DNA of 64,000 nt from Pyrenula massariospora (lineage: Eukaryota; Ascomycota; Eurotiomycetes; Pyrenulales; Pyrenulaceae): positions 124,001 to 188,000 of the forward strand of contig JAGFMI010000002.1 in NCBI GenBank assembly GCA_021030905.1. The letters are read 5' to 3'. Positions 10,382 through 22,400 of this stretch are shown here, piece after piece. The first letter of the stretch is position 1. Each line of letters starts with the position of its first letter. Under the pieces are notes generated by a model, which saw only the letters and a program-made list of their open reading frames with translations, was not told the origin of the DNA and searched no databases. Both the position numbers and the translations under genes were made by a program.

Positions 10382-13189
10382 ATGAAGACCGACTTCAAGG
10401 TATCTATGGGAAGTTATATTTGCAAAACAGACGTCAAATGACAGTATCTAGTTCTCAAACCTCCTCGGCACGGTCTACGGCCAGGGCAACCTCGTCTTCA
10501 CCCCAGACGGCGCCTCTCTCCTCTCCCCAGTTGGCAACAGGGTTTCCGTCTTCAATTTAACAAAGTACGAAGCCCTAATGATGGTCATAATGTCTTTTAA
10601 AGTAAAGGCTAATCATCAAACAGCAATTCAAGCTATACGTTTCCGTTCGCCCATCGCAAGAACATTTCGTGCATAGACCTCAATCCGCAAGGGAACCTTC
10701 TGCTCTCAGTAGACGAAGACGGCCGAGCGATCTTGACCTTGTTTCATCGACGGATATCTCTCTACTATTTCTCGCTCAAATCACCAGTTTCTGCCCTTTC
10801 GTTCTCGCCTTCTGGCGAGCATTTTGTCGTTGGGCTTGGAAGAAAAATACAAGCATGGCGGACTCCACGGACACCGGACTCGTCTGCCACTGGTGAGATA
10901 GAGTTTGCACCATTCGTGCTGCACCGAGAGTACGGTGGCCATTTTGACACCGTTAACAGTCTTCGGTGGTCTTCTGACTCCCGCTTCTTCGTAAGCGCCT
11001 CGAAGGACTTGACAAGCAGGATATGGAGTCTAGATCCAGAAGAGGGCTTCGAGCCGACGACTTTGGCTGGTCACCGAGAGAGCGTCAAACGTGCTTGGTT
11101 TTCTGCAGATCAAGAATCGATCTACACTGTCAGCCAAGATGGTGCCTTGTTTCGGTGGGAGTTTACGTCTAACCTTCATGCTAATGGGAGTGATGCGGAC
11201 GAGATGGAAATTTCTGATGAGCGATGGAGGATCGTACAGCGCAATTATTTCATGCAGAGTAACGCAAAAGTGAATTGTGCCTCGTTACATTCTGCTTCCA
11301 ATCTTTTGACTGTGGGATTTTCCAACGGGCTCTTTGGGCTGTACGAATTACCAGAGTTCAACAACATTCATTTGCTTAGCATCTCACAATCTGATATCTC
11401 TTGCATAGCGTCCAACAAGACTGGTGAATGGTTAGCGTTCGGCTCCTCCAAACATGGCCAGCTTCTCGTGTGGGAATGGCAGTCTGAGTCTTACATTCTA
11501 AAGCAACAGTCTCATCTAGACAGCATGAACACTTTGTCTTATTCTCCAGATGGTGGCAGAATCATCACTGGAGCAGACGATGGGAAAATCAAGATATGGG
11601 ACATGTCGTCAGGATTCCATATAGCTACCTTCACAGAACATTCCTCTGGTGTCACCGGCTCCGCTTTCTCCAAACGCAATAATGTTCTCTTCACATCATC
11701 CCTCGATGGCTCCGTACGGGCTTGGGACATGCTTCGATACCGCAACTTTCGAACTTTCACCGCACCAACGCGCCTCTCATTTAGTTGTCTGGCTATTGAT
11801 CCATCTGGTGAGGTTGTATGTGCCGGATCGCAAGACAGCTTCGACGTACACATTTGGAACGTCCAGACAGGCCAACTTCTGGACCAGCTATCTGGCCACG
11901 AAGGCCCAATCTCGACCCTCACATTCTCCCCCGACGGCGGCTCTCTCATCTCCGGCTCGTGGGACCACACAATCCGTATATGGTCGGTTTTCTCGCGCTC
12001 CCAAGCCTCTGAACCGCTACAACTTCAATCCGACCTCCTCTCCCTCGTCGTGAGCCCCGACTCCAACAACCTTGCCGCTTCTACCCTTGACGGCCAACTC
12101 ACGCTCTGGAACCTGTCCACCGCGACCCAGACGTCGCTGCTCGACGGCCGCCGCGACGTCTCTGGTGGGCGCAAAGCCACCGACCGCCGTACCGCGGCTA
12201 ATGTCACTGGTACAAAATCCTTCACCACTATCGCCTACTCTACGGATGGATCTTGCCTCCTCGCCGCAGGGAACAGTAAATACATCTGCCTGTACTCCGT
12301 CAAAACGGGCACTTTGATCAAAAAATTCACCGTCTCGATCAACCTCTCCCTCCAAGGAACCCAAGAATTCCTCAACTCCTCCCACATCCTCTCCAACGGC
12401 ATGCCGCGCTCGCTGCTCGACACCGACGGCGAAGCGTCCGACCTCGACGCCCGCATCGACCACTCCCTCCCCGGCGTCCGAAGAGGCGACCCCACCGCCC
12501 GCACGACCATGCCCGAGGTCCGCGTCACCTCCGTCGCGTTCAGCCCCACGGGCCGCGCCTTCTGCGCCGCCAGCACCGAGGGCCTGCTGGTGTACAGCCT
12601 CGACAGCGACCTCCTCCCCGCCTTCGACCCGTTTGACCTCGACATCGACATCACCCCGCAGTCTATCCGCGACACGGTCTCCGACGAGCGCGCGTTCTTG
12701 AAGGCGCTGGTCATGGCGTTCCGCCTCAATACCGCGTCACTCATACAATTCGTGTACGAATCGATCCCCTACGCGGACATCGAGCTCATCGCGCGGGACG
12801 TCCCGCTCGTATACCTCCCCGCCCTGCTGCGGTTTCTGGGCAGGCAGTTGGAGGAGAGCCCGCACTTTGAGTTCCACATGCGCTGGCTGGTGGCGGTGTT
12901 GAGCCGGCATGGGCGGTGGATCAAAGAGCACCAGGGGGAGTTTGCGGCGGAGTTGAGGGGGTTGGTGCGCGGGGTGGAGGGGGTGGGGAGGGCGGTTAGG
13001 GGGCTGGCTGAGAGGAATAGGTGGGAGGTTGAGTTTTTGCTGGGGCAGGCGGCGTTGGAACAGCCGGATGGGGCTGGGGGGAAAGAGGATGGTGGGGAGA
13101 GGGTCAATGGTTTGAATGGGCATATAGAGGAGAAGACAGGGGGAAGTGACGAGGGGGACGAGGAGGCGGAGTGGATTGGTCTGGATTGA
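10382..13189 (+). CDS. PWP2: Periodic tryptophan protein 2, U3 snoRNP / SSU processome subunit
   Basis: Nucleolar WD40 protein of the UTP-B subcomplex, required for early 18S rRNA processing. Three exons, 10382-10399 (MKTDFK), 10452-10564 and 10624-13189, give 898 residues, the usual family length. The N-terminus reads FSNLLGTVY...NLVFTPDGASLLSPVGNRVSVF. Two beta-propellers follow, with blades such as VSASKDLTSRIWS, ITGADDGKIKIWD, FTSSLDGSVRAWD and ISGSWDHTIRIWS. The C-terminal Utp12-type helical domain starts near FDPFDLDIDITPQSIRD. The exon 2 splice sites are inferred from frame and family fit. The coding strand is C-rich until about 12830 and then strongly G-rich to the stop, giving a Gly/Glu-rich tail after the conserved helices. 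Confidence 0.96.
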
Positions 13190-13761
13190 TGCAAAGTCAG
13201 TGTTTGCGGGAATAGGGAAGATTTTTGTTGGCTTCGCTAAGCGTCGAATTTATTTTTGATCCTAGGCCAGTCTTCTTTGTCCGTGGCAACCCGTCCATCC
13301 CGGCATTCACACGAAAAGTGGAAAATGGAATGCAAAAGGAGGGAGGCTGAAGCGTCGCCAGGGAAGGAGAAAGTCTGGAAGGCTGCAAGCGTGCCAAAGG
13401 TCAAGATTTAAAGATCAGGCGAGCCCGAATAAGTGGATGTCATGGTTCTGGCTCGGCGAGCGGTGATCTCTAGCGTTTGTTTCGTATGACTACTTGTTGG
13501 CTTTCGAATTCGCAAAAAGGTGGGGTTCTGCTAGCGATGTCGGCATGTGTCGAACATACGTAGAATTTGCAAAACCGTCGAGGAGTACACGAGAAAGCCG
13601 CGTGGTCATTCGTACGATGAATTGTACGGAGTAAGGAGCATCGGGACCCGCATGAGAAGCCCACGAAGAATCTCCTGTATTCTTTGACACAACACATTCG
13701 ATCCGAAGAGTCTACTCCAAGGGTATCATTCATGTAATAATGCAGTAACTAGACACAACTT
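13190..13761. other. Convergent intergenic, PWP2 / Zn2Cys6 regulator
   Basis: The 572 bp between two converging stop codons has no supported gene. Confidence 0.6.
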
Positions 13762-15603
13762 TCAAAATACTCTCTGCGCGCTGCCCCGCTGCGGCGCAAC
13801 GTACTTGACATCCGTATTCCAGATCTGGCTCTTCGCGATCCCAAACTTCTTGCCGATCTCCATCTGCTGCCGCCGGATCCAGCTCGTCTCGGGCTCATCG
13901 TCCAAGATCCGTGACGCCACGCGGAGCGCGTACGTGAGGACAAAAGGACCGATGTAGTTCGACTGCGAGAGGTAAGAGACGCACATGCAGCACTCTCGCA
14001 CGCACTGTTCTGATTCGGCGCGCATTTCGTCCTGGGTTGGTGGCATTGTGCCGAAGGCGTCGGTCATCTCTGTGGCGGGATAGTATGTTTCTGTGAGGAC
14101 GTCTTCGTTCCACATGTACATTGATTCGCGGTTGAGTTCTTTTAGGATGGTATTAATGGTCGGGAGGAAGCTGTTGTACCAGCACATCAGAGTGCCGATG
14201 AAGATGTCTGAGAAGTCGAAGACTATAGGGAAGACATCGTCGTTTTCATCCGGTGATGACTTGAGCGTCATCCACTGCTCTGAGTCCTTGAGGCAGTTCT
14301 GGAAGTCCTGATATATCCTTTTAATCAAGATCCGCTGACGGTGAGCATCAATGGCCACTTCTGTCAATATCCGCTTATGTTCAGCATTATCCTGAGGAGG
14401 GTTTCTGAGCACATTTTGAGCAATGCTACAGGAACCTGGCAAGCTGACAAAACAGAAATAACAATCTTCCATGCAGCGCACCAGGTCGCTTCGGTCAGCG
14501 CCAAAGTCGTCGTTGATATCGTGAACCAACTGCCGCCACTCGGGCTCGTCCAAGAAGCAAGGGATGTTAGATTCGAATGAATGAACGACGATGGCGTTTC
14601 TAAATCCGAGGAACATCGCTTTGTCGAATCCATGGCGGTGTGCTGCGGGACCACGGGCTTTCATAAGAGCTCCAGCGCCTCCAGCATGCTGAATGAAGCT
14701 TTTATTGGTCGTACAGGAAAAGGTTTCATATGTTGAGAGAAAGATTGTCGCAGCCAATGTTGTGCTTCTTCTCCCAGTTTCACCTCCGTCGATGGATGTA
14801 TCAAGGGCCCTTCTGAGACGCTGTAATGCTGACTGGTAAAATGTTCGAGAGGCCTTTAACAATGGTTCTGAGTTGTATTCGCGCCCAAGGTGTGCAAGCG
14901 TACAGGCACGAATCGCGTAATTTAAGAGCCGTGTTGAGCCCTGGTGATCGAAAACGTAACTAATCCATTCTGCTTGCCACTGGAGCCCCTTGACTTGTGG
15001 CTTCCGAGCAACGTAGTCTGGGTGAGCGGAATTGAGATAGATATGGAGAAGCTGGGATTGTGTAGTAGACGGTGAAGCTATCATGTCGAGTAATGGCATA
15101 TAAGAGCGGCGGATGCTTTGGTCCGGCGTGATTGCCGCCATGGAGAGAAGCGAAGTTGTTGCGTAAGGTGTTGCTGGCAATTTGGAGCCCACCTTCACGT
15201 CTTGAAAAGTCGACGCCCATGCAAGCTGAGCACTGAGAGGGGCCGCTGAAGCTTGTAGAGGAGTCGGAGATTCTTCCTTCCCTACGAGCAGCGCATGGAG
15301 CGCCTCAATCTCGTCAATATCCAGAGAGGGAGATCTGGACTCAGTTTCGCTTGGTGATTGGCGCGGGCCGGAGGAACTCGATGGGTCTCCGGGGCTTGAC
15401 GTTGCTGATTTTCGGCTGTAATGCTCTTCGAGCCTGGGACCTTCGTCCTGAAATTTTAAGCGTGGACCATATCCGGGGCATGGCGTTCCTCTTCTTTGGC
15501 ATCGCAGACAGGAGGGGCGTGTCTGATCGCATTTGACTCTGGCTTGGACACAGGCTTTGCATCCTTTACTCCTTGGGACTCCGACCATTCCGAGATCATG
15601 CAC
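13762..15603 (-). CDS. Zn2Cys6 fungal transcription factor
   Basis: Single open frame of 613 residues. The N-terminal binuclear zinc cluster is Cys-x2-Cys-x6-Cys-x5-Cys-x2-Cys-x6-Cys, beginning GCKACVQARVKCDQTRPSC and ending CQRRGTPC, residues about 15-42. A Ser/Pro-rich acidic linker (residues about 55-100) leads into a long helical regulatory region of the fungal-specific type (for example AGGAGALMKARGPAAHRHGF). That region is typical of Pezizomycotina regulators that control nearby metabolic genes, but target genes cannot be read from sequence. It is divergent from the beta-lactamase-fold gene, with 1.37 kb between starts. Confidence 0.9.
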   Translation of the reverse strand: MHDLGMVGVPRSKGCKACVQARVKCDQTRPSCLRCQRRGTPCPGYGPRLKFQDEGPRLEEHYSRKSATSSPGDPSSSSGPRQSPSETESRSPSLDIDEIEALHALLVGKEESPTPLQASAAPLSAQLAWASTFQDVKVGSKLPATPYATTSLLSMAAITPDQSIRRSYMPLLDMIASPSTTQSQLLHIYLNSAHPDYVARKPQVKGLQWQAEWISYVFDHQGSTRLLNYAIRACTLAHLGREYNSEPLLKASRTFYQSALQRLRRALDTSIDGGETGRRSTTLAATIFLSTYETFSCTTNKSFIQHAGGAGALMKARGPAAHRHGFDKAMFLGFRNAIVVHSFESNIPCFLDEPEWRQLVHDINDDFGADRSDLVRCMEDCYFCFVSLPGSCSIAQNVLRNPPQDNAEHKRILTEVAIDAHRQRILIKRIYQDFQNCLKDSEQWMTLKSSPDENDDVFPIVFDFSDIFIGTLMCWYNSFLPTINTILKELNRESMYMWNEDVLTETYYPATEMTDAFGTMPPTQDEMRAESEQCVRECCMCVSYLSQSNYIGPFVLTYALRVASRILDDEPETSWIRRQQMEIGKKFGIAKSQIWNTDVKYVAPQRGSAQRVF

Positions 15604-16975
15604 AGGGACTTCTCAACGTCAATGATAAGGGGCTTCCGAGACCAAATTCCCCCCAAGAAAGGACTTCGATATACAATTTGAGAAATCTATCCAGAGGGCA
15701 AGCACCCAGTACATCTGCTACCCTGGAGGAAACGCCTCATATACCTCAACCCCGGCTGGACCAAATCGTCGCAAGGAGCTTCCCACAGGAGGAAATGGCC
15801 ATTCAGATTCGGCGCCATGGAGATGTGGATCACCCGAACTGCTTGGGCAAGATGATGTTGTCAGTGGGCTGAGGCTTTGGGTTCTTGCAACACAGCCACA
15901 ACGTGACCTACAGGGCTGGTGCAGCCTCACCAACACGGGGATATTAGTGGCCAAGAGCGGAGGAGTTTAGCGGCCGATTTAAGCATTTCTACCCCAAAGC
16001 TTGAAACGTTTCGGGCCTTGATCAACCTTTCGGCGCCGGGGGAAAATCATAATCCGGTGCGAGGCCGTGGCCGCTCAAAGCTGACTGAGACGAAGCCTGG
16101 CCACCTAGATTTAATGAGGTGCTATGTCACGGCAGAACAAGGCTGAGCAGGAAGCCGAAATATCTTCAGCTGTCGAGCACTAGATTAGACACACTTTGGT
16201 ACCTAGGAAGAGTCCCACCTATGCGATGGTCTCCATCTTCGAAGCTGTATATCAGAAGCCACGGCGCATCCGATGATTAGACGCATAACAGTGGTGCCCA
16301 GTGCCATCCACCGTGACTTCTGATACGCGGCGTCGTTTCCTAGGCCAAGCGCTGATGATCCGCGTCCGCCATAGCAGCTTTTTTACCCTCGTTTTCCGCG
16401 GCGATGACAAAGGCGAGGTGACAAACCAGCCATGAAATATTCAATCCGTGTATTGAACTCTTCGAGTTGTTCCTTTCAGAGCTTGGAACCGGTAGAAAAA
16501 CGAGGTGCAACTGCTGCCTCGTTGACGCGCGCGCATGACATACGCCCTCTGCCGTAGGCTCCACGCGTCAAATCACACCGCACTCTCGTCATACACAGCG
16601 CCGCATTCGTCACCCAATGTACCTACCGTTGATATCCGCTCGAAATAATACTTACAGTGTCTCTTTGTGCTGATCGCCTGGATGCAGTATTGCGCATTCA
16701 TCTAATTGAATTGCGTCTGCCGTTTAGAAAGCTACACGCACCAGTGGCCTCGAGTGCAGCTCTCGAAAAGAACCGGCAAGTTTTGTAGGCTCAAGATAAC
16801 TCTTTCGTGTAGAGCCCAAAGAAGCTTCTCCAATGACATTGTCTCGAGACGGCATCTCTCCCAATCAATAATACCAGTGTACCGAGAGCAGGCTTACCGC
16901 TTTGTCGCTTTGGACACCTCATCGGCCACGCCAGCTACAGGAGATCTGCCAAAGGTAATAAATACATAAACCATC
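15604..16975. promoter_or_regulatory. Divergent intergenic, Zn2Cys6 regulator / beta-lactamase-fold gene
   Basis: This 1.37 kb lies between two start codons facing away from each other. Small overlapping frames here have no recognisable domain. A perfect 8-bp palindrome CGGCGCCG at 16031-16038 has the CGG...CCG form bound by Zn2Cys6 dimers. Such sites are short and common, so this is only a candidate. Confidence 0.45.
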
Positions 16976-18514
16976 ATGACCTCCCACGAGCCTGACTCGA
17001 GCAATGCCGTTCCAAGTCTACCCTTACCATCAGGCAATGTTGTTATGTCCTTGTTCAGCAGACTCGACTTCATCCTATCAAGCCAGTACAGCCAAGAAGC
17101 AACAGACCCTCGCCAATACCTCCAACAGCAAGGATTCGCCAGCATCTCAATCGCGGTCCTCGACAATGGAGAAATATCATCCCACAACATCTCATGCGTC
17201 GGAGACGACACCGAGACCGTCTTCCAAGCATGCAGCATCTCAAAAGTCATAGCCGCGATATCTTGCCTTAAGCTCGTCGAGCAGGAAAGGCTGTCTCTTG
17301 ATGCCACTTTAAGCAACTGTCTGCCTTCTCATGTCCTTGCCATGTTGAAAACAGACCGGACCAAGGACCTTGTAGGCGCCATCACTGTCAAACAACTTTT
17401 AACCCATACCTCTGGCCTCATCCTCCATGGAATTCCAGGTTACAACGGAGCAACGCCTAACCACACAGCGGAAGTCCTAAGCGGCCGTCCACCGGCCAAC
17501 ATACCTCAAATTTGCCTCGAAAGTCTCCCAGGGCTCTTCTACTCCTATTCTGGCGGTGCTCTCACAGTTCTTCAATCTGTCCTGGAGAGTACCGCAGAGA
17601 AAGACTATCGGAATCTCGTGCAGGATCTCGTTTTTGACCCGCTCGGGATGACAAACTCCTTCTACGGCTCTCCAGAATCTCACGGTGTCACGAATTTCGC
17701 AAAAGCTCACTACACTGCTCACGTAGCTTGTGACCCGCCTTTCCACAATTTCAGAGAAGACGCCGCGGCCGGCCTTTGGACCACACCAACAGATCTCATG
17801 AAACTCACTCTCGCGCTGCAACGGTCTTTGAAAGCCAGCGACAATGACACCACCTATTTACAGCAATCCTTGGCTCGCCAAATGCTATCCGAGAACTCGT
17901 TCGGCAAAGGTCTCATCATGTTTTGCCCGAAAAACCCGGGGACTTATTTCGGCCACACAGGCAGTAATGACCCGCCGTATTGCGGCGTCATGGCTGGCTT
18001 TGCAGATCTCTCCTTCGGAGGGGCCGAGAACAAGGAGAAGGTACCAGATGAATGTGGATTTGCTGTCATGATGAACGCCGACTACCCGCGTGGCGTGGAG
18101 TTCGTCAGCAGAGTGGGTGCGGCGCTTTCCTATTTTGCAGGGTGGCCGAATACACCGGTACTCGGCCGCCCGGCGGAACCGGTGCCTTTTGCTGATTATG
18201 CGGCTACGTGTCCGGCGAGCTGGAAAAGATGGATTGGGACGTGGAATGGGGATGTAGGGACCATTACGCTTGTTGAGCGATTGAGTGGGAAAGACAAAGG
18301 CTCGCCTTTCTTGTGCTACGAAGAGTCACCGGATCTCAAGCTGGTGCCAGGTGCAGGACGTCCAGATAAGGGCAAAGGAGAGGATGAGGTGTTGTTGTTC
18401 GTTGTGGACGGCTTACATGTCGCGGTGAAGCTAGTGGCAGCGGAGGATGGGCTGAAGGTTGAGTTGAGACATGGAGCTACTGGAGAGGTGAAGGTTTTTA
18501 AGCGGCCAACGTAG
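16976..18514 (+). CDS. Serine beta-lactamase-fold hydrolase (class C / esterase / D-peptidase type)
   Basis: Intronless 512-residue protein of the beta-lactamase-related family, which in fungi covers esterases, transacylases and D-aminopeptidase-like enzymes. The catalytic SxxK is SISK within QACSISKVIAAISCLKL (residue about 85). The second motif position is YSYSGGAL (YxS in place of YxN), and the third is HTGSNDPP (HxG, where class C enzymes have KTG). HTSGL and a lid region match the family. A C-terminal beta-rich extension, residues about 400-512, resembles the lipocalin-like tail of some fungal members. There is no signal peptide, so the protein is probably cytosolic. The substrate is unknown. 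Coding-strand composition moves from C-rich near the start to G-rich in the last 300 bp. Confidence 0.88.
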   Translation: MTSHEPDSSNAVPSLPLPSGNVVMSLFSRLDFILSSQYSQEATDPRQYLQQQGFASISIAVLDNGEISSHNISCVGDDTETVFQACSISKVIAAISCLKLVEQERLSLDATLSNCLPSHVLAMLKTDRTKDLVGAITVKQLLTHTSGLILHGIPGYNGATPNHTAEVLSGRPPANIPQICLESLPGLFYSYSGGALTVLQSVLESTAEKDYRNLVQDLVFDPLGMTNSFYGSPESHGVTNFAKAHYTAHVACDPPFHNFREDAAAGLWTTPTDLMKLTLALQRSLKASDNDTTYLQQSLARQMLSENSFGKGLIMFCPKNPGTYFGHTGSNDPPYCGVMAGFADLSFGGAENKEKVPDECGFAVMMNADYPRGVEFVSRVGAALSYFAGWPNTPVLGRPAEPVPFADYAATCPASWKRWIGTWNGDVGTITLVERLSGKDKGSPFLCYEESPDLKLVPGAGRPDKGKGEDEVLLFVVDGLHVAVKLVAAEDGLKVELRHGATGEVKVFKRPT

Positions 18515-19464
18515 TCACGGTCGGTGATATTTCTTAGTGATGAGAGATAGAATATATAGTCCTAATCCTAATGCTGCGATGCTTCTTGAATTGGAACCCC
18601 TTGAATTCTACTACGCACGACCAGTGTTCTTCCTTGGACTTAATATCTAGTAAGGAGACCCCTAGAGTGATATCTTCTGTACCTCCTGCAGATGGCCTCA
18701 GCATTTTTAATCACTTGCTAAAAGAGTGATTGATGGCTACTACATGACGAATGCTTCACAACGAAGTGCACACTTCTAATTGCTGCATTTATTATGCATG
18801 AGCGCGAAATTTTCGCGCAAGAAGTTTACAGGAATGGTTTCTTCATGCGTTTGCGGCTGACGAGCGATCAGACTCAAAGTTCAAGAAGGACTTGTGGAAG
18901 AGTCAGAAACCGCGGACAAGGACGGCAGCAGTCTATAACCAAGTTTACTGACGCGACGCTTCTGAACACAGTCAGGCAGTGGGCCCCATTTCTGCCCAGC
19001 GGCTTGACAGAAACGGGCTTGGCAAGCGTTGACATTTTCAATATTAATATATGTAAATGTCAAAAAGTTTATGGTGCCCTTGCTCACGGAGGCGATATCT
19101 CGCGCTATAAATCAACGAAAACTGGCCTCTTTGGGTGCAGCTTCTTATTTTTCTATCGCTGATTGATGTGAGCTAAATCTGAGCCTAGCAGAACCCCCGC
19201 CGAGCTTTGATTAGATCGCACCGCCACTACTCAGGCGCTGAGCACTCGCTCCGGAGGTCCTGGTCTTGTGGCCTGGTATTTGCCAAGTGAGAACAATCCT
19301 TTTCAGGGCCTTTGCATATTAGATGGCCAGTCTGCTTACCATGGCGAGTTGGAACTGATACTCCGGTCGATTGAAAAAGAGAGGAGGTGGTGGAGATTTA
19401 TATTGGTGGTATACGCTGTAGAAGCGGTGGGCATTCTGTTATGTCCATGAGCGGTTTAACTCCT
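18515..19464. other. Convergent intergenic
   Basis: The 950 bp between the beta-lactamase-fold gene and the ankyrin-WD40 gene has no supported gene. A 122-codon frame (18794-19162) has no domain or start context that I trust. Confidence 0.5.
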
Positions 19465-22400
19465 TTAACCGCCCTTAGAAAGTAGAGTTTGTGCAGCTGA
19501 AGCGGCGAGCCCATCATCTTTGTCACCATAGAATCTCTGGTACCGCCAGATTGCCAGGCTACAGTCGCCCGATGCAGTCGCTAACAAGGTGTCTGTTGGT
19601 GACGTAGCTACGTAAATGACGCTGTTGCGGTACCCTTTGAGAACACACAAAGCCTCGCCAGTATCCGTATCCCAGATTCGAACAGTCGTATCTTTCGATG
19701 ATGCAGCGACGCACCGTGATCTTGTCATGCATGTGATACTTAGACATTTGTCCTGGACACATGTCAGCGTTATTCTGCATATCGGATATTTGAGGTACCT
19801 GAAAGCCTTCGAAAAGGGAATGCGACTGCGAAAGGTCTTCCATACCCCCCGAGAGTTCCCAGCGTCTGACTGTGCCATCCAGACTAGCCCCATAAACGGA
19901 GCGTCCATTATGTGCAAATGCTACGCTGTGCGCAGAGTCTTCGAAGCCTGTAAGTTTGGCGATAAGGCCACCCGTGCCTGTGTCATAGATGTAAATTTTT
20001 TTGTCGAGTGACGCCACCGCTATGCTATTTCCGTCTGGCGAGAATTTGGCTTGAGAAGCCCCGTCTCCTAATTGACAAATCTTTAACGGCTTCCAAGGAT
20101 TCAAAGCCCAGAGGCGAGCAGTCTTATCTACCGAGGCAGAGACGGCGGAATTCCCGTCAGGCGACACTTGCACCGAATAGACATCGTCTTCATGTTGAGT
20201 GAGGGCAACCACGAAGCGTCCATCGGGGACGTCGTGTACGGAGATAGTGCGATTCTCACAAGCAAGAATGATTTGCTTGCCGTCGAGAGTAAAATCTACT
20301 CCGCGGACAAACTCTCCGTCCCCTCCTAGGGCAGGAGGACAGGCCTTCGAAACGATTGATCCATCCTTGACATCGTAAATTACAGCTTCCAGCTTTAAGC
20401 CAGCGACGAGTAGCTGGCCATCTCGTGAAAAGCCGACGCAGGTAACCACAGAGGAGCATTCAGTGTCGAGCTGCACCGTCATGTCCAGTTTAGTGGCGGC
20501 ATCCGTCAGATATTCAACTTCTAGTTTCTGTGAACTGGTATCTCGAAAGAGGTATTCAGTAGACTTAGCACCAGCCCGAGTAAGAGCCATTTGGATCTCT
20601 TCGTGCCCTAATTGATGGGCAGCTCTGTAAGGGGTGATACTATTTTTCCAAACAAAGTTTGGATCCGCGCCGCGCTTCAAGAGCAGCTCCACGGTCGCCA
20701 AGTGGCCGTTCTCTGCGGCGGAAATAAGGGCATAAGAAATCTCATCACGGGACTTAGCTGGTACATTAGCATCGAGAAGAGCCTCAACCACTGCGGTGTG
20801 CCCTGCTTGAGAGGCAAGCGTCAATAAACCAGCTTCTAGATCATCTGAAGTGAGCCTTGCGCCTAAATTTAGGAGCAATTGAACCATATCCAGTCGGCCA
20901 TTTTCCGCAGCTTTCGACAGAGGGCTTTGGTCGAGAACCATTGCGTCTATGTCCGCGCCATGGTCCAGTAAGAACCGAGCTAGGGTTATATCGCCAAGAG
21001 CCGCCGCTTCGGCCAGCGCTGAGGTCAAGTTTCCAGTTTCTTCGATCATACTACTGGCACTGGCATCAATTCCACATTCCACAAGATATTCCACAACTTC
21101 GCGATTTCCATGTTTTACTGCTTCAATTAATGCTCCAGTCTCCTTGCTCACGTGACCATAACCGGCAAGCAACTTCACCATATCTATACTGCCGTCGCTC
21201 GAAGCCAGTATCAAAGCACGGGACCATGCCGGTCCGGGCTCCCGCATTGAATCACCTGGGATCCTCAGGCTTTCCGTGAGAGTCTGTGTGAACTTTAGGT
21301 CGTGATTTTGGCAAGCAATCAACACCGCTTGCCAAATCGCCTCTGTCGATCTTTTATCTAGGGACTCCAGCTCTTGGTGAGCATCCCGTAGTATATAGCT
21401 CAACTTTTCGTGATCTTCGTCCTTTGCTGCGGCAAAGAGCTCCAGGTGCCAAATCTTCCAATCCTGGGACGCAGAGGTACTTGAGTCCGTGTCCGTGTCA
21501 TTCCGGTGCGACTCTTCGTCTGCATTGATTGCTGCGGCACTATTATCCTCCTCTGTTGTGCCATCTTCATCAGTTCTCGAACGCGGAAGAGAAAATACCG
21601 ACAATCGCTCGAGGTGTAGTGCGATATGCTTATTCAAGATGATGGCGTCCTCTGTGGAGAACAGGCATATCGGACAGGGCCTGTCGCTATATTCGGAGAC
21701 TGCCTCGCAAGTGCGTAGGTATTGCTCAGATGACATGAGCTCAGTGTCTTGAGGATGGTTGGATACAATGTGTTGTAGAAAGTCTTCTTGGGAAGTGTAC
21801 AAGATGTCTGGGTGATCAGAGCAGCGCCACTGTTTGCGATGTACTGAGTTTTCATGGGCTATCCATTCAGTCCGGTTGTCGTAGACCTGTGTACTAGACT
21901 TGCAACCCTGATACGTGTATACATACGGACGGAGATCGTGGATGAGATGGGCTCTACTTCACATTAGCCGCTGTGATAGGCGGTAGAGGTAGGGGCACTG
22001 ACTTCCATGCTTTATTAGAGAGCATCTGTCTCGAGCATGTCGTGAAACAGTATGGGCACTCAAAGAACTTGTCATCTTTACCCACCTTCGGGGCCGGGGG
22101 AAGTTCATAAGCCTCACTGCCCGGATCGTAGGTAGACGGAGCGTACTCCGAGACAGATGCTACCGATTTCGTGTCGAACAGTCTGCTGACGCCAGGTGTT
22201 AGACGTGTAGCCGTAGTGACGGTTGGCGCGTGTAGGAGCTCTCGAATTTGGAGAGCGCTAGTCCCGGCGTTACCGTCTGCCCTTTCTATCGCATGTGCAA
22301 GACGTGCATTCGGTATTTCCTTCTCAGGGACCTTTGGGTCCAGTGCCATGTTTGTATGGATCTCTCTCTTGCTATGATGTGCCCTCCAGTAAAAAAATTG

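Noticed and set aside
12737-13194. Pro/Leu-rich minus-strand frames at the end of PWP2
   Set aside because: They mirror the G-rich sense strand; the protein text is low-complexity with no domain.
18794-19162. 122-codon plus-strand frame
   Set aside because: It has no domain, no good start context and no conserved-looking composition; probably chance in intergenic DNA.
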